From CAIKNB01 sp964415965 (GTDB lineage: Bacteria; Patescibacteriota; Patescibacteriia; 2-12-FULL-60-25), in the NCBI GenBank assembly GCA_964415965.1, contig CAYQCK010000001.1, forward strand, positions 1 through 64,000: a stretch of 64,000 nt of DNA. Reading direction: 5' to 3'. The translations under genes were made by a program, and so were the position numbers. The notes beneath the pieces were generated by a model that made no database searches, was not told the DNA's origin, and saw nothing but the letters and a program-made list of their open reading frames with translations. Below, one piece after another: positions 16,729 to 24,679 of the stretch; position 1 is the stretch's first letter; every line of letters starts with the position of its first letter.

Positions 16729-17295
16729 TTGCCCACGAACTTCACCGAAAGGAGGTGTCACCTTACGTCATCCATTCCACCCGCGTCAAAGACGCTTGGG
16801 CGCCTTTCGAAGCGCGACAATTCACGCCCGATTCTGGGCTTCGCCGCGACCCGGCGATACCTCGGCTGCGCGGCGGTCGTGCATGGCGAGATCGTGGCCA
16901 TGAAGACGCGCAGGATGGTCACCGTTGCCGCGGCCGATATGGACGCGGCCATCGCGTGGGCCGCCGACCTGTTGGAACGCTTCGGTCCCGCCGATGTGGT
17001 CTTGCTCGATGCCGCCGCTCCGACGGGTCCGGGTGCGCCCGATTTCGCGCAGTCGGTCCATCGAGCCGCGGCCCGCGCCAACCTTTCGCCGATCGAGACG
17101 AGCCGCTGCGAAGTGGCGACGGCCCTCGGCATCGGGGCCACGACGACGGTCGCGATCAGGCTCGAGCTCGCGGTGCGATACCCCTTCGTGGCGGCCCACG
17201 TCTCGACGCGGCGCCTGCGGTCCGAATCCGACCGGTACTGGGAACCCGCGGTCCTGGGCGCCGCGGTCCGCATGAGGTTGCGCCATCGCGCGTGA
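16729..17295 (+). CDS. Uncharacterised element protein, possible RNase H-like fold
   Basis: The frame ends at TGA 17295, and from about residue 35 its codon choice is clearly coding. ILGFAATRRYLGCAAVVHGE followed by a helix and ADVVLLDAAAP resembles the first strands of RuvC/RNase H-like proteins, but the usual catalytic Asp in the first strand is Ala, so nuclease activity is doubtful. The start is unclear: TTG 16729 has GGGAGG 8 nt upstream; an excellent AAAGGAGGTG (16749-16758) sits 9 nt from an in-frame ACG (16765); ATG 16900 would cut the fold. It converges on the JAB gene with 5 nt between. Function unknown. Confidence 0.5.
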   Translation: MPTNFTERRCHLTSSIPPASKTLGRLSKRDNSRPILGFAATRRYLGCAAVVHGEIVAMKTRRMVTVAAADMDAAIAWAADLLERFGPADVVLLDAAAPTGPGAPDFAQSVHRAAARANLSPIETSRCEVATALGIGATTTVAIRLELAVRYPFVAAHVSTRRLRSESDRYWEPAVLGAAVRMRLRHRA

Positions 17296-17300
17296 TTCCG

Positions 17301-18176
17301 TCATGGCGCACCTCCCACCAGCGGCTTCTCCACGGCTTTGGGATTGCGGGGCCACACGCCTCGAGCCCGCGCGTACCGGACGAGATGTGCCAATGGTATC
17401 GCCGAGCACCACGCGGACAGGATGGACGCCAGGGGGCCGAAGACGGGCTCGCCGCGCACGTCATTCTGCTCGACGATCACCAAGGGGGGCGCGGCCCACC
17501 CCTCGGCGGGGATGATGAGCACAAGGCGCCCGCGCGTATCAGGGTGCTCCAGCACGATCTCGACACCACGCTCCGCGACGTTGGCGTTGACCCTGCATCC
17601 GGCGGCCTCCAAGTCTCGGATCTCGATCTCGAAGCGGCGGACCTCGTTGTCCGCGCCGAGCAGATGGCGAGGCAGCGTCGGCGTCTGCAGCGAGTTGACG
17701 CTGGCCCGGTCGCGGGCGCCCTTCGGATCGTCGACCTCGAACAGCTCGACGGGCACCAGCACATCGGGGGCCTTTGACAGCCAACCCCGCAGCAGCGGCG
17801 CGCCCGCCTCCCTCTTCACCGCGAGAACCGCCAGGATGCCGGACTTCGGCACGCGCGGGTTGTCGTGCAGACGCGCGAGCTGGGCGTGGTCGCCGGGGGA
17901 TAACGACTCGTAGCCGAAATGGCTGTGCACGAATCCGATCCATCCGGAGCCGGGCTTCGATTCGCAGACGCGACGGAGGTCGGATTCCCAGTCTGCGCCG
18001 CGGAAAGTGATGTGCGAGCGCGAGCGCGAGACATTGGCGGGAGCGAACAGCACCGCCGCCACGTCGCAGGTGTCAGGCGAGCCGATCAGGGCACCGCCGT
18101 CCTCGACCTCGTGCGCTTCGCACCGGCTGCGGATGGCGTGCGCGACGCCCTTGTCGATGAAGACCACGGGGCTCAT
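17301..18176 (-). CDS. JAB/JAMM-domain metallopeptidase-like protein with C-terminal E2/RWD-like region
   Basis: 291 residues. Residues 1-130 are a JAB (MPN) domain: Glu in EVEDGGALIG, then the JAMM-type motif HSHFGYESLSPGD with His, His, Ser and Asp zinc or catalytic residues (the His-to-Ser spacing is one shorter than the textbook motif). JAB peptidases remove ubiquitin-like proteins or process precursors. Residues about 165-280 (EIRDLEAAG, then GRLVLIIPAEGWAAPPLVIV) look like an E2 or RWD fold without the active Cys; that is inference. Its ATG overlaps the stop of the preceding gene (ATGA), so it is the third gene of an operon with the E2-like protein. Confidence 0.75.
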   Translation of the reverse strand: MSPVVFIDKGVAHAIRSRCEAHEVEDGGALIGSPDTCDVAAVLFAPANVSRSRSHITFRGADWESDLRRVCESKPGSGWIGFVHSHFGYESLSPGDHAQLARLHDNPRVPKSGILAVLAVKREAGAPLLRGWLSKAPDVLVPVELFEVDDPKGARDRASVNSLQTPTLPRHLLGADNEVRRFEIEIRDLEAAGCRVNANVAERGVEIVLEHPDTRGRLVLIIPAEGWAAPPLVIVEQNDVRGEPVFGPLASILSAWCSAIPLAHLVRYARARGVWPRNPKAVEKPLVGGAP

Positions 18177-18439
18177 CGCAGATCCATCGATTGGTGGAAG
18201 GTGGCGTCGGGGATGGTCGAGAATGACACCGGATTGCCGTCCGCATCCCGCGGAACGGCCTGGCCCGGGGGCACGAGCTGCCCATCCTTCGTCACGCGCA
18301 GCCCTTGATTGTCCGGCGGTGGCGGAGCCGGCGGTGCCGCAGGCGCGGTCGCCCCGGAGTCGCCTTGCGCGTCAGCCAGCCGTCGCTGGATCTCCCTGGC
18401 AAGTCCGCCCACGCCCCCGTTGCTGTTGCGATTCGTCAT
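18173..18439 (-). CDS. Small Pro-rich protein between E2-like and JAB genes
   Basis: 88 residues from ATG 18439, with AAGGAG 7 nt upstream. A short N-terminal helix (LAREIQRRLADAQG) leads into an Ala/Pro linker (TAPAAPPAPPPP) and a C-terminal segment (LRVTKDGQLVPPGQAVPRD) ending FHQSMDLR. It has no terminal Gly-Gly and no visible beta-grasp pattern, so I cannot call it a ubiquitin-like modifier, although its place in the operon is where one would look. It begins 18 nt after the E2-like gene and overlaps the JAB start by 4 nt. Confidence 0.65.
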   Translation of the reverse strand: MTNRNSNGGVGGLAREIQRRLADAQGDSGATAPAAPPAPPPPDNQGLRVTKDGQLVPPGQAVPRDADGNPVSFSTIPDATFHQSMDLR

Positions 18440-18457
18440 GATCTTCTTCTCCTTCTG

Positions 18458-18844
18458 CTAGTGCGTGAGGCTCGGCCACACGCCGGTTCGCGAGTACTCA
18501 AGCAAGGCCGCAAGCCAACCGATCGCGCGGTTGCGGAGCCAGAGACCGGTCTGGCTCGGGTGCCACTCGTCGGGGCCGTGAAGGCACAGGCCGCCGTCGA
18601 CGAATCGGTGGACCGCTGCCGTGACGGGCAAGCTCGGGAAGCGGAGGTGCGCTCGTGGCGGTTCGAACGGGAAATTGGCGGGGTATACCAGACGAAGGCC
18701 GAAGCGCGTCCCTTCGGCGACGACATCCTCGTCGTATGCGAGCGACCCCGAGACCCTGACGAAGCGGCCGTTCGCCGCGGTGCCCAAGAGCTTCATTTCG
18801 AGCTGTAGCCGCGCAGGATCCCGCTCTGCCCATCGCATCGACAT
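18458..18844 (-). CDS. E2 (UBC)-like conjugating enzyme
   Basis: 128 residues from ATG 18844, with AAGGAG 9 nt upstream. The pattern is that of the E2 fold: an N-terminal helix and strands (RLQLEMKLLG), then YPANFPFEPPRAHLRFPSLP (the E2 YPxxxPxxPP signature), then HRFVDGGLCLHGPDEWHP, where Cys is the likely thioester residue (usual pattern H-x-N...G-x-x-Cys-L...W-x-P), and a final helix ending TGVWPSL. Prokaryotic E2-like proteins with JAB partners occur in Bil, CBASS-type and related ubiquitin-like pathways. Here it heads the operon E2-like / small protein / JAB, with no E1 gene beside it. Confidence 0.75.
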   Translation of the reverse strand: MSMRWAERDPARLQLEMKLLGTAANGRFVRVSGSLAYDEDVVAEGTRFGLRLVYPANFPFEPPRAHLRFPSLPVTAAVHRFVDGGLCLHGPDEWHPSQTGLWLRNRAIGWLAALLEYSRTGVWPSLTH

Positions 18845-18913
18845 CGCTCACCGCTCCTTGTATGTTCGAGCGTCGCAAGTGGTCTGCTCGTCACACTCCC
18901 AAGATGGGTCGGC

Positions 18914-20407
18914 ATGAAATCGACATCACCCGTCGGGTTCCAGGAATTACACTCGGCACGACTGCGCCTAGATGTGCGCGCTCGAACTGTCACCTGGACC
19001 GTCGGCAAGACCACGAACGACTACCGCTCGCAGTCGCCGGGCTACTTGGGCTTCATCGCGTACCTAGTCGCAGCGAGGCTCGACGGAAGCGCCAGCGGCT
19101 ACCGCACCGATGCCGATATCATGGCAGAAGCGCCTGGTTGGACGCGCGTCACTAAGCTTCCGAGCGTCGGCACCAAGGTCTGGAAGATCGTCACCGCCTT
19201 GCGCGATCGGGGCCTTTCGATCATCGACTGCCCCAACGGCCCAACCTCTTCTCCGTGGAGGATCTCGGTGGGGTCCGAGCAGATCGAAATCGTGGACCAT
19301 GAGGCGTTGCACGTTCTTCTGAGCGAGCGCAGCGAGTTGCATCAGGCGCTCGAACCGTGTGCCCCCGGGCCGCCCGTCTTCGACGGCGAGCCGACTCCAG
19401 AGGCACTGGCCGCCGTCGAGGACCTGATAGAGCGAGGATCTGGCGGGGGGTGCTGGGTGAGCATCGCGGAGGAAGCCATGGACCGTGCCGCGCGTTCGCG
19501 GGACCCGAGGGTCCGCGCCGATTCGCAACGTGTCCGTGCCATGTGGTTTCGGCGCATGGGGCGCCTCGGTGAGGCCGAAAAGCGTGCGCAGGAGGCGTTG
19601 GACTATTTCGTGGACCGCGACACCGCCGACGCTCGGATCTGCGCCGCTGCGTGCCTGAATGAACTCGGGGCTGTCGCCTACCGGAGGGGCGCCCATGCGC
19701 TGGCGAACGAACGTTTCAAGCAGGAACTCGCCGTGCTGCAGGGGCTTGATGGTCAACGCGCGGCGTGTGGGCGTAGCCGTGCCTTGTACTGCCTGGCTCT
19801 TGCTGCTTGGCGAACCGACGATGTCGATCGAGGGATCGGTTGGGCGCGAGAGGCGCGCGCTGCGGCGGAGGCTGTTGGCGACGAGGTCGGGCGCTGGATA
19901 GCTCGAGCCGTCGAGCTGCGCCTCACGGTCCATCGCGGGCCGCACGAGCGGTCATCACATGCCCTGCGACGGCTCGAGGAGGCGTCCCAGCTCGTCCCGG
20001 CCACGGCGCCAGCAGCCGTGATCCTCACGCGCAGGCTGCTGTTGGAGGCACTCCTAGTATTCGGGGACGAACAGCGTGCAGACCGGCTGGCGCTCGCCAT
20101 CATCCGGGATGCGGGTACGATGGGAAGCGCTCGGGACGTTGATGGGGTTGTCCGCCTGCTGAAGCTGTACGGTCGGCCGCTGCTGCAGGAACTGCCGAGA
20201 AGCCTAGCTGCGACCAGCCATGACCAGCTGCAAGACCACAAGCACGTCGACCGCACCTACGGTGCGACGGGTCGCCTCATCCGATGGGACGGCGAGGAGG
20301 AGTCTAGCGGCGGCACAGCAAGCCAAACCGCCAAGGTGCCACGACCGAGTACGGACGGTCCCCACGACTCGCGGACGGGAGCGGACGACGGAGTTCCGCG
20401 GGGATGA
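18914..20407 (+). CDS. Winged-helix regulator with TPR-like repeats
   Basis: 497 residues. The N-terminal 120 or so resemble a winged helix of the OmpR/SARP kind (LGFIAYLVAARLDG, then SVGTKVWKIVTALRDRGLSI and WRIS). Residues about 150-420 are Ala/Arg-rich antiparallel helices in TPR style (GRLGEAEKRAQEALDYF, RRGAHALANERFKQELAVL). The C-terminus is disordered. SARP-like proteins with TPRs act as regulators or signalling adaptors. The gene is divergent from the E2-like operon across 69 nt and is the natural candidate to control it. The start has only a weak Shine-Dalgarno site. Confidence 0.65.
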   Translation: MKSTSPVGFQELHSARLRLDVRARTVTWTVGKTTNDYRSQSPGYLGFIAYLVAARLDGSASGYRTDADIMAEAPGWTRVTKLPSVGTKVWKIVTALRDRGLSIIDCPNGPTSSPWRISVGSEQIEIVDHEALHVLLSERSELHQALEPCAPGPPVFDGEPTPEALAAVEDLIERGSGGGCWVSIAEEAMDRAARSRDPRVRADSQRVRAMWFRRMGRLGEAEKRAQEALDYFVDRDTADARICAAACLNELGAVAYRRGAHALANERFKQELAVLQGLDGQRAACGRSRALYCLALAAWRTDDVDRGIGWAREARAAAEAVGDEVGRWIARAVELRLTVHRGPHERSSHALRRLEEASQLVPATAPAAVILTRRLLLEALLVFGDEQRADRLALAIIRDAGTMGSARDVDGVVRLLKLYGRPLLQELPRSLAATSHDQLQDHKHVDRTYGATGRLIRWDGEEESSGGTASQTAKVPRPSTDGPHDSRTGADDGVPRG

Positions 20408-20577
20408 GTGCGGAGGTTGTTCCTCCCGAGGGAACGGCCGGCGGAAGCGCTCCGAAAGGACGGGGTCGCACGGGCGTTGTGCCCGCATGACTGCTGGTGC
20501 TCCGTCACGGGGTTGCAGCTCTGGATGCGCCGGTGGTAGTGGATCAGCGATCGAACCGTCTTGGTGACACTGGAGCC

Positions 20578-22008
20578 ATGTTCATGGACCCGGCAGGACC
20601 CCTCAACGACTACCTGGAAGCACTTGACCGCACGCATGCCGAGCACATGACAGGCGGCCTCTCGGAGCGAGACTACCTCGCTCTGCTCGATCGTGCGCTT
20701 GGCCGGATGCCCGGCGATGTTCATCACGCGTTTCTTCTTGACCACCTGCCGCAGTCCCTGCTGCCGATCTGGCACGGCCTCCGATCGGTCACGTCGTATT
20801 CCGTCTTCGCGCTCACGCATGCCTTGACGGACGCGCGGGTGATTGCGGATCACGACGTACTAACCGCCGACGACGCTGAGCGACTGCGGGGCGTTGCTGA
20901 CGTGCTTCGGTCGATTCAATTCGACAGATCTGGCGGGCTGGTCACCCGAAGTCGCAGTTGGATCGAACGCGAAGACGCAGAGCAGGCGTATCGCGACCTT
21001 GGCCGTCCCGTTGAGCCCCCAAGAATACCCGCTAGCCTCCTACAGAAAGCTATGGAACTGGCGTACACAAGACACGGGATCGCGCAGGAGCTCTTCGGTG
21101 CAATACAGGGGTGCCGCGAGTTGCCTGTCGCGTTCCGTGCGATCGAACTCCCCGAACTGCCACGCGCAGCGGAGTTCGCTGCGGCAATCGCTCACCCATA
21201 TCTTAGTTTCGATCCACGAGCGGCGGCGACGCCGGCAGCTACTGCTCAATTCGCGATTGCGTTTCTTGCCTTGGATCTCACTCGTAACACCAACGACGTC
21301 GCCCAGAGAGGTCACCTCGGCAGGGCGTCAACGACCAGCCTGCCGCCGACCTCGGTCGTCCTGCGTTCCAGGAAGGAAACTGTGGCCTTCCTCCACGGTA
21401 TGGCAGTAGGCATGGAGTACGGGATTCGGGGATCGTCCCTTGACAAAACAGGCGAATTCGTGATACGCATTAGTCATTCCGGCGTTGGCAGAACAGAACA
21501 TGCTGCGTCGGACCGGGTCGGCGAAACCGAGTCGGACCCGTACCTTCCCAATGGGATTGCATTCCGACGCGCCCCTGCCGATTCGATATCAGGAGGAGGT
21601 GAAGGGCAGAGCGAGACTGGGAAGACCGAGCCGGATGGCGGCTCGTCAGGGCCGCCGGAAGCGGAAACGTCATCCGCACCTTCACTATTCCCAACACAAG
21701 CAGACACCGGTGCCCATCAGGATCAGATGAGGAACAGACCTGATGACGACTGGAGACTCGCAGTTCCCGAGGATCTACAAGCGATACTTGACAATGCGCC
21801 CTCTACAGTCCCGGAGATTGACGGTTACTTCGAACGCGTCGTCTCTCGAAGGTGGTTGGATCCAGCAGCAAGAGCGTTGGCTTTGGCCGTTTATCGAGAC
21901 GAGCCGGTGGGATATTCTACTAGTCACTTGGGGGCTCAGGCGGAGCGAGATATTGGGTTCTTTTCTGCCGAAATGCGAGTGCTCAGGGAGAAATCCCGGG
22001 GGCGATAG
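20578..22008 (+). CDS. Uncharacterised element protein
   Basis: 476 residues from ATG 20578; an upstream in-frame TTG at 20497 is less likely. It is largely helical (LNDYLEALDRTHAEHM, MELAYTRHGIAQELFGAIQG) up to about residue 310, then a Gly/Ser/Glu-rich linker (GGGEGQSETGKTEPDGG), then a short acidic-helical C-terminal domain (VPEDLQAILDNAPSTVPEI). No known catalytic motif or membrane segment is seen. It follows the winged-helix/TPR gene by 170 nt and ends before a clear terminator. I do not recognise the family. Confidence 0.6.
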   Translation: MFMDPAGPLNDYLEALDRTHAEHMTGGLSERDYLALLDRALGRMPGDVHHAFLLDHLPQSLLPIWHGLRSVTSYSVFALTHALTDARVIADHDVLTADDAERLRGVADVLRSIQFDRSGGLVTRSRSWIEREDAEQAYRDLGRPVEPPRIPASLLQKAMELAYTRHGIAQELFGAIQGCRELPVAFRAIELPELPRAAEFAAAIAHPYLSFDPRAAATPAATAQFAIAFLALDLTRNTNDVAQRGHLGRASTTSLPPTSVVLRSRKETVAFLHGMAVGMEYGIRGSSLDKTGEFVIRISHSGVGRTEHAASDRVGETESDPYLPNGIAFRRAPADSISGGGEGQSETGKTEPDGGSSGPPEAETSSAPSLFPTQADTGAHQDQMRNRPDDDWRLAVPEDLQAILDNAPSTVPEIDGYFERVVSRRWLDPAARALALAVYRDEPVGYSTSHLGAQAERDIGFFSAEMRVLREKSRGR

Positions 22009-22025
22009 TCCAGTGCTGACTTGCA

Positions 22026-22051
22026 GCGGGGTTCCTTCGAACCCCGCTTTT
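22026..22051 (+). terminator. Rho-independent terminator
   Basis: GCGGGGTT (22026-22033) pairs with AACCCCGC (22040-22047), then TTTT. It separates the genes at 20578 and 22069. Confidence 0.85.
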
Positions 22052-22068
22052 CTAAACCAGGAGTGGAC

Positions 22069-22530
22069 GTGAAGACGAAATCACGACTAAGCATTCTCCT
22101 ACCAGTGAAGGGCGCGAAGCAACGTCGCGCGGCAGACTTGGTACTGAGGGACCTTAAGGACAAGTTCGGAGAGAACGGCGGTTCTTGGTATGGGACCGAA
22201 AGCTTCGACCCTGTCGTCGCGGGGTGGTGGGATAATCCGGCGGTGAGGTCCAAGCGACGAGCTGCGATCGAGAGCGGCATGGCGGAATCTGAAGCTTGGA
22301 TCGAATTCCCGCTTGATGAAGACACTCACGTTCTCGTTTCGATTGACGTGGACGCGAGTCCGGACTCGGAATCTCTATCATGTTCGGAGATCCTGAGTTG
22401 TTTTGCCCGCCGCTACCGTGGTCGACACGTCGCACAACGGGCGGTCTATATCTGCCGCCAGTCTGTGGTGGTGCATGAATTGCCCGGACGGATATCCAAG
22501 ACAGATACTGGGCATCAGGCTCCCGGATAG
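22069..22530 (+). CDS. Uncharacterised element protein
   Basis: 153 residues from GTG 22069, chosen for AGGAG 5 nt upstream. The N-terminal part has KSRLSILLPVKGAKQRRAAD, then WYGTESFDPVVAGWWDN and EAWIEFPLDEDTHVLVSIDV, an alternating alpha/beta pattern. The Cys-rich C-terminal part (SCSEILSCFARRY) reads less like a folded domain. No motif is recognised. It is the last gene before the right attachment repeat, so it belongs to the element. Confidence 0.55.
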   Translation: MKTKSRLSILLPVKGAKQRRAADLVLRDLKDKFGENGGSWYGTESFDPVVAGWWDNPAVRSKRRAAIESGMAESEAWIEFPLDEDTHVLVSIDVDASPDSESLSCSEILSCFARRYRGRHVAQRAVYICRQSVVVHELPGRISKTDTGHQAPG

Positions 22531-22767
22531 CGCTTCGAATTCCTGGGCTCGGCCTTTGAGTCGCGTACAGGGATCCGCCATCCGCCGCCGCTCTCGCGAG
22601 CGTGCTCTCAGCGGGCTGGTTGGTGACCATTCTGGTGACCAGATTATGCAATGCGAGGCCGATCTAGATGGGCCCAACGGCTCGCAGCAAGGCAATGACT
22701 CCGCACGGTTGACAGCGTCTCAGCGTTTCTTGCCTGGCCAGTACCGCCGAGTAAGTGGGTAAGGGCG
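22531..22767. other. Right end of the element, no gene seen
   Basis: About 240 nt between the last element gene and the right repeat. Only short shadow frames occur. It probably holds the integrase arm sites, but I see no clear direct repeats. Confidence 0.4.
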
Positions 22768-22792
22768 GGTTCGAATCCGGCACGGTCCACCA
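22768..22792 (+). repeat. Attachment site attR (25-bp direct repeat, right)
   Basis: An exact copy of the tRNA-Ala 3' end including CCA, with no upstream tRNA body. Host DNA resumes at 22793 with a tRNA-style terminator. Confidence 0.9.
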
Positions 22793-22795
22793 ACG

Positions 22796-22822
22796 AAAAA
22801 CTCCCGGACGACGGGAGTTTTT
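22796..22822. terminator. Bidirectional terminator at the right junction
   Basis: CTCCCG (22801-22806) pairs with CGGGAG (22812-22817), flanked by AAAAA and TTTTT. It was probably the original terminator of tRNA-Ala before insertion and now also ends the convergent kinase-like gene. Confidence 0.85.
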
Positions 22823-22835
22823 CGTTTTCAGTCCC

Positions 22836-24284
22836 TCATGCCGCATCCGGCCAGTAGACGCCGACCGGCATCATCTCGCCGGCTTGGCCGGTCTCGGCGA
22901 TTTGCGGCGGCCGGCCGTCTTTCAGCAGCTTGCGCAGGCGGAGGATGAATTCCAACCCTTCGCGTTTGGCGATGGCGTTGTTTTCGTACTGCAGGCGGAA
23001 GAGCTTGGTCAGGTATTTGAATTCCCGCCCGCTTTCCTCGCGCTCCAGCTCCTCGTCGATCTCTTGGCCGATGCTTTCGACGGACAGCTGGCCGGACGCC
23101 GCCCGTTCTTGGGCGCGCTTGCCCAGCTCCTCGCGCCGCGCCAGGTAAGCCACGGCCATGTCGTGGAACCTCTGGAGGTTGGCCCGGGCTTCGTCGTCGA
23201 GCTGCCAGCCGGGATGCTTCATGATGACCGACAGCGGTATGGAACGCATCGGGTCGGTTTCCTGCGGCCGTCCTCCCGCCCGTTCTCCGCTGGACAACCC
23301 CATGCTCAAACCGTTGTCGATGGCCGAGAACTGGTTGGTCGCCGGGTCATAGAAGACGTTCTCGTTGTGCCGATCCAGGCTCTTCAGCAGGTAATCGAGC
23401 GCGGCGATCCGCATGAAGGATCTGGCGCCCGGATGGTTCGGGCCTTGGGTCATGATTTCACGGTAGGTCGTCACGTCCAGCGGTTTCCCCGGGGCCGCTT
23501 CCTGGGCCGAGACCAGGTCGACGTTCTCGAGCCCTTTGGTCGCATTGCCGGTTACGGGATCTACGCGCATCTCGTTTTCCGCGCGCAGGGCCGTCAGCGG
23601 GACCACGCCCAGGCCCAGGATCGCATCCACTCGGCTGGCCGTATATTCGCGGATGGCGCCTTTGCCGCTTTCGACGCCGAGCCGCGGAGAAAAAGTCTCC
23701 GGACTGTAGGGGACCTGTTCCGGTTTGATCCGGTAGAAATCGGCCATCTGTTGGACCATGTTGGCATGGTTCTCGGAGCGCCAACGGAAATTCGCCACGA
23801 TGTTCTGCTCCATCGGGTCGCCGCTGGCGCCTGACGCCAACGCGCTTTCGGTGGTGATGATGCGGTGTTTGGCCTGATCCCAGTGCCGCGACACCTGGAT
23901 GACGCTGTCGCTCGCCCGGTCGTAGCGATAGCCTGTTTCTCCGGCCTGCGGTTTCACGTAGGCGACGATGGGCGGTGTCCCTTCGTAGCGGCGCCGGGTG
24001 ATGGCGTTGACTCCGCCGTCGCCGATGGTCTCGCGCGCGGCGACTTCCGTGCCGGAGTTCAAGGACTCGATGCGCCTCTGCTTTTCCGGATCGGTGAAGA
24101 TCCGGCCGAACTCGTCATCCAAGCGACGGGATTCCAAAGCCAGGCGCCCGACCGCTTCGCGGCGGTTCTTTTCGCGCGCGTAATCCGGCGGCAGGATGCG
24201 CTCGGGTTTCTTTTTGGCCTCGGGTTTCGCGGCCGGGGTCTCTGCCGCTGGCGGTCGGGCCATCGCGTTGTCCGGGTTCAGCAT
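22836..24284 (-). CDS. PI3/PI4-kinase-like protein
   Basis: 482 residues from ATG 24284, 4 nt after the upstream stop. A charged, disordered N-terminus (about 1-45) precedes the main domain. IAALDYLLKSLDRHNENVFY followed by FSAIDNGLSMG matches the catalytic DRHxxN and metal-binding D-x-G loops of phosphatidylinositol-kinase-like folds, in the expected order. The region before it is long and less conserved, and I see no clear glycine-rich ATP loop. The substrate (lipid, protein or small molecule) cannot be told. Alternative: a divergent HipA/Fam20-like kinase. It forms an operon with the small gene upstream. Confidence 0.6.
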   Translation of the reverse strand: MLNPDNAMARPPAAETPAAKPEAKKKPERILPPDYAREKNRREAVGRLALESRRLDDEFGRIFTDPEKQRRIESLNSGTEVAARETIGDGGVNAITRRRYEGTPPIVAYVKPQAGETGYRYDRASDSVIQVSRHWDQAKHRIITTESALASGASGDPMEQNIVANFRWRSENHANMVQQMADFYRIKPEQVPYSPETFSPRLGVESGKGAIREYTASRVDAILGLGVVPLTALRAENEMRVDPVTGNATKGLENVDLVSAQEAAPGKPLDVTTYREIMTQGPNHPGARSFMRIAALDYLLKSLDRHNENVFYDPATNQFSAIDNGLSMGLSSGERAGGRPQETDPMRSIPLSVIMKHPGWQLDDEARANLQRFHDMAVAYLARREELGKRAQERAASGQLSVESIGQEIDEELEREESGREFKYLTKLFRLQYENNAIAKREGLEFILRLRKLLKDGRPPQIAETGQAGEMMPVGVYWPDAA

Positions 24285-24288
24285 ATGG

Positions 24289-24606
24289 TCAGGGATTTCG
24301 GCGGATGCGCAGGTACGCATTCGAGTTATCCAACAACGAGCGCAGGAAATGCGCCCCGTCTTTGGGGAAAATCCGGCGATCGGAAAGCTTGTCGAATGTC
24401 CCGAAAGTCTCCAGGGTTTCCCTGATTTCCTGCGGCAGCTTGCCTAGGTCTGCCCGGCCGTCGTGATCCAGGGCGATGGGATAGGCCTTGCCCGTCTCGT
24501 TCCCCGCGACGTCCGTCTCGATCCAAAACACCAGCTTCAGCTGCTCTTTTTCGGCGATCCGGTTGTCGTTGGCCGGCATGATTTGCGGCTCTTTCGGCTT
24601 CAGCAT
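24289..24606 (-). CDS. Small uncharacterised protein upstream of the kinase-like gene
   Basis: 105 residues from ATG 24606. Strand-rich N-terminal half (QLKLVFWIETDVAGNE, KAYPIALDHDGRADLG), helical middle (QEIRETLETFGTFDKL) and basic end (NAYLRIRRNP). No recognised motif. Its stop lies 4 nt before the start of the PI4K-like gene, so the pair is probably co-translated and the product may partner the kinase. Confidence 0.6.
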   Translation of the reverse strand: MLKPKEPQIMPANDNRIAEKEQLKLVFWIETDVAGNETGKAYPIALDHDGRADLGKLPQEIRETLETFGTFDKLSDRRIFPKDGAHFLRSLLDNSNAYLRIRRNP

Positions 24607-24628
24607 ATTGGAACAGCATATAGTACAG

Positions 24629-24653
24629 AAACCCGGCTTGTACAGCCGGGTTT
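24629..24653 (-). terminator. Rho-independent terminator
   Basis: AACCCGGCT (24630-24638) pairs with AGCCGGGTT (24644-24652), T following on the minus strand. It ends the PfkB/BASS/dehydrogenase operon. Confidence 0.75.
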
Positions 24654-24679
24654 CGGGTCGGAATATCTTGGGAACGGGA

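Larger units (their letters stand above)
14908..22792. mobile_element. 7.9-kb integrative element in tRNA-Ala
   Basis: The element is bounded by identical 25-bp copies of the tRNA-Ala 3' end (14908-14932 and 22768-22792). It carries a complete tyrosine recombinase directly beside the tRNA, an excisionase-like regulator, an E2-like/small protein/JAB operon on the minus strand, and plus-strand genes for a winged-helix/TPR regulator and unknown proteins. Codon choice is less uniform than in the flanking genes. No conjugation, phage-structural or obvious replication gene is present, so it is best described as a small integrative element or genomic island. It appears complete at both ends. Confidence 0.9.

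Noticed and set aside
16485..17777. 430-codon plus-strand frame across the 16.5-17.8 kb region
   Set aside because: It is antisense to the JAB gene and out of phase with the coding-like 16729-17295 frame.
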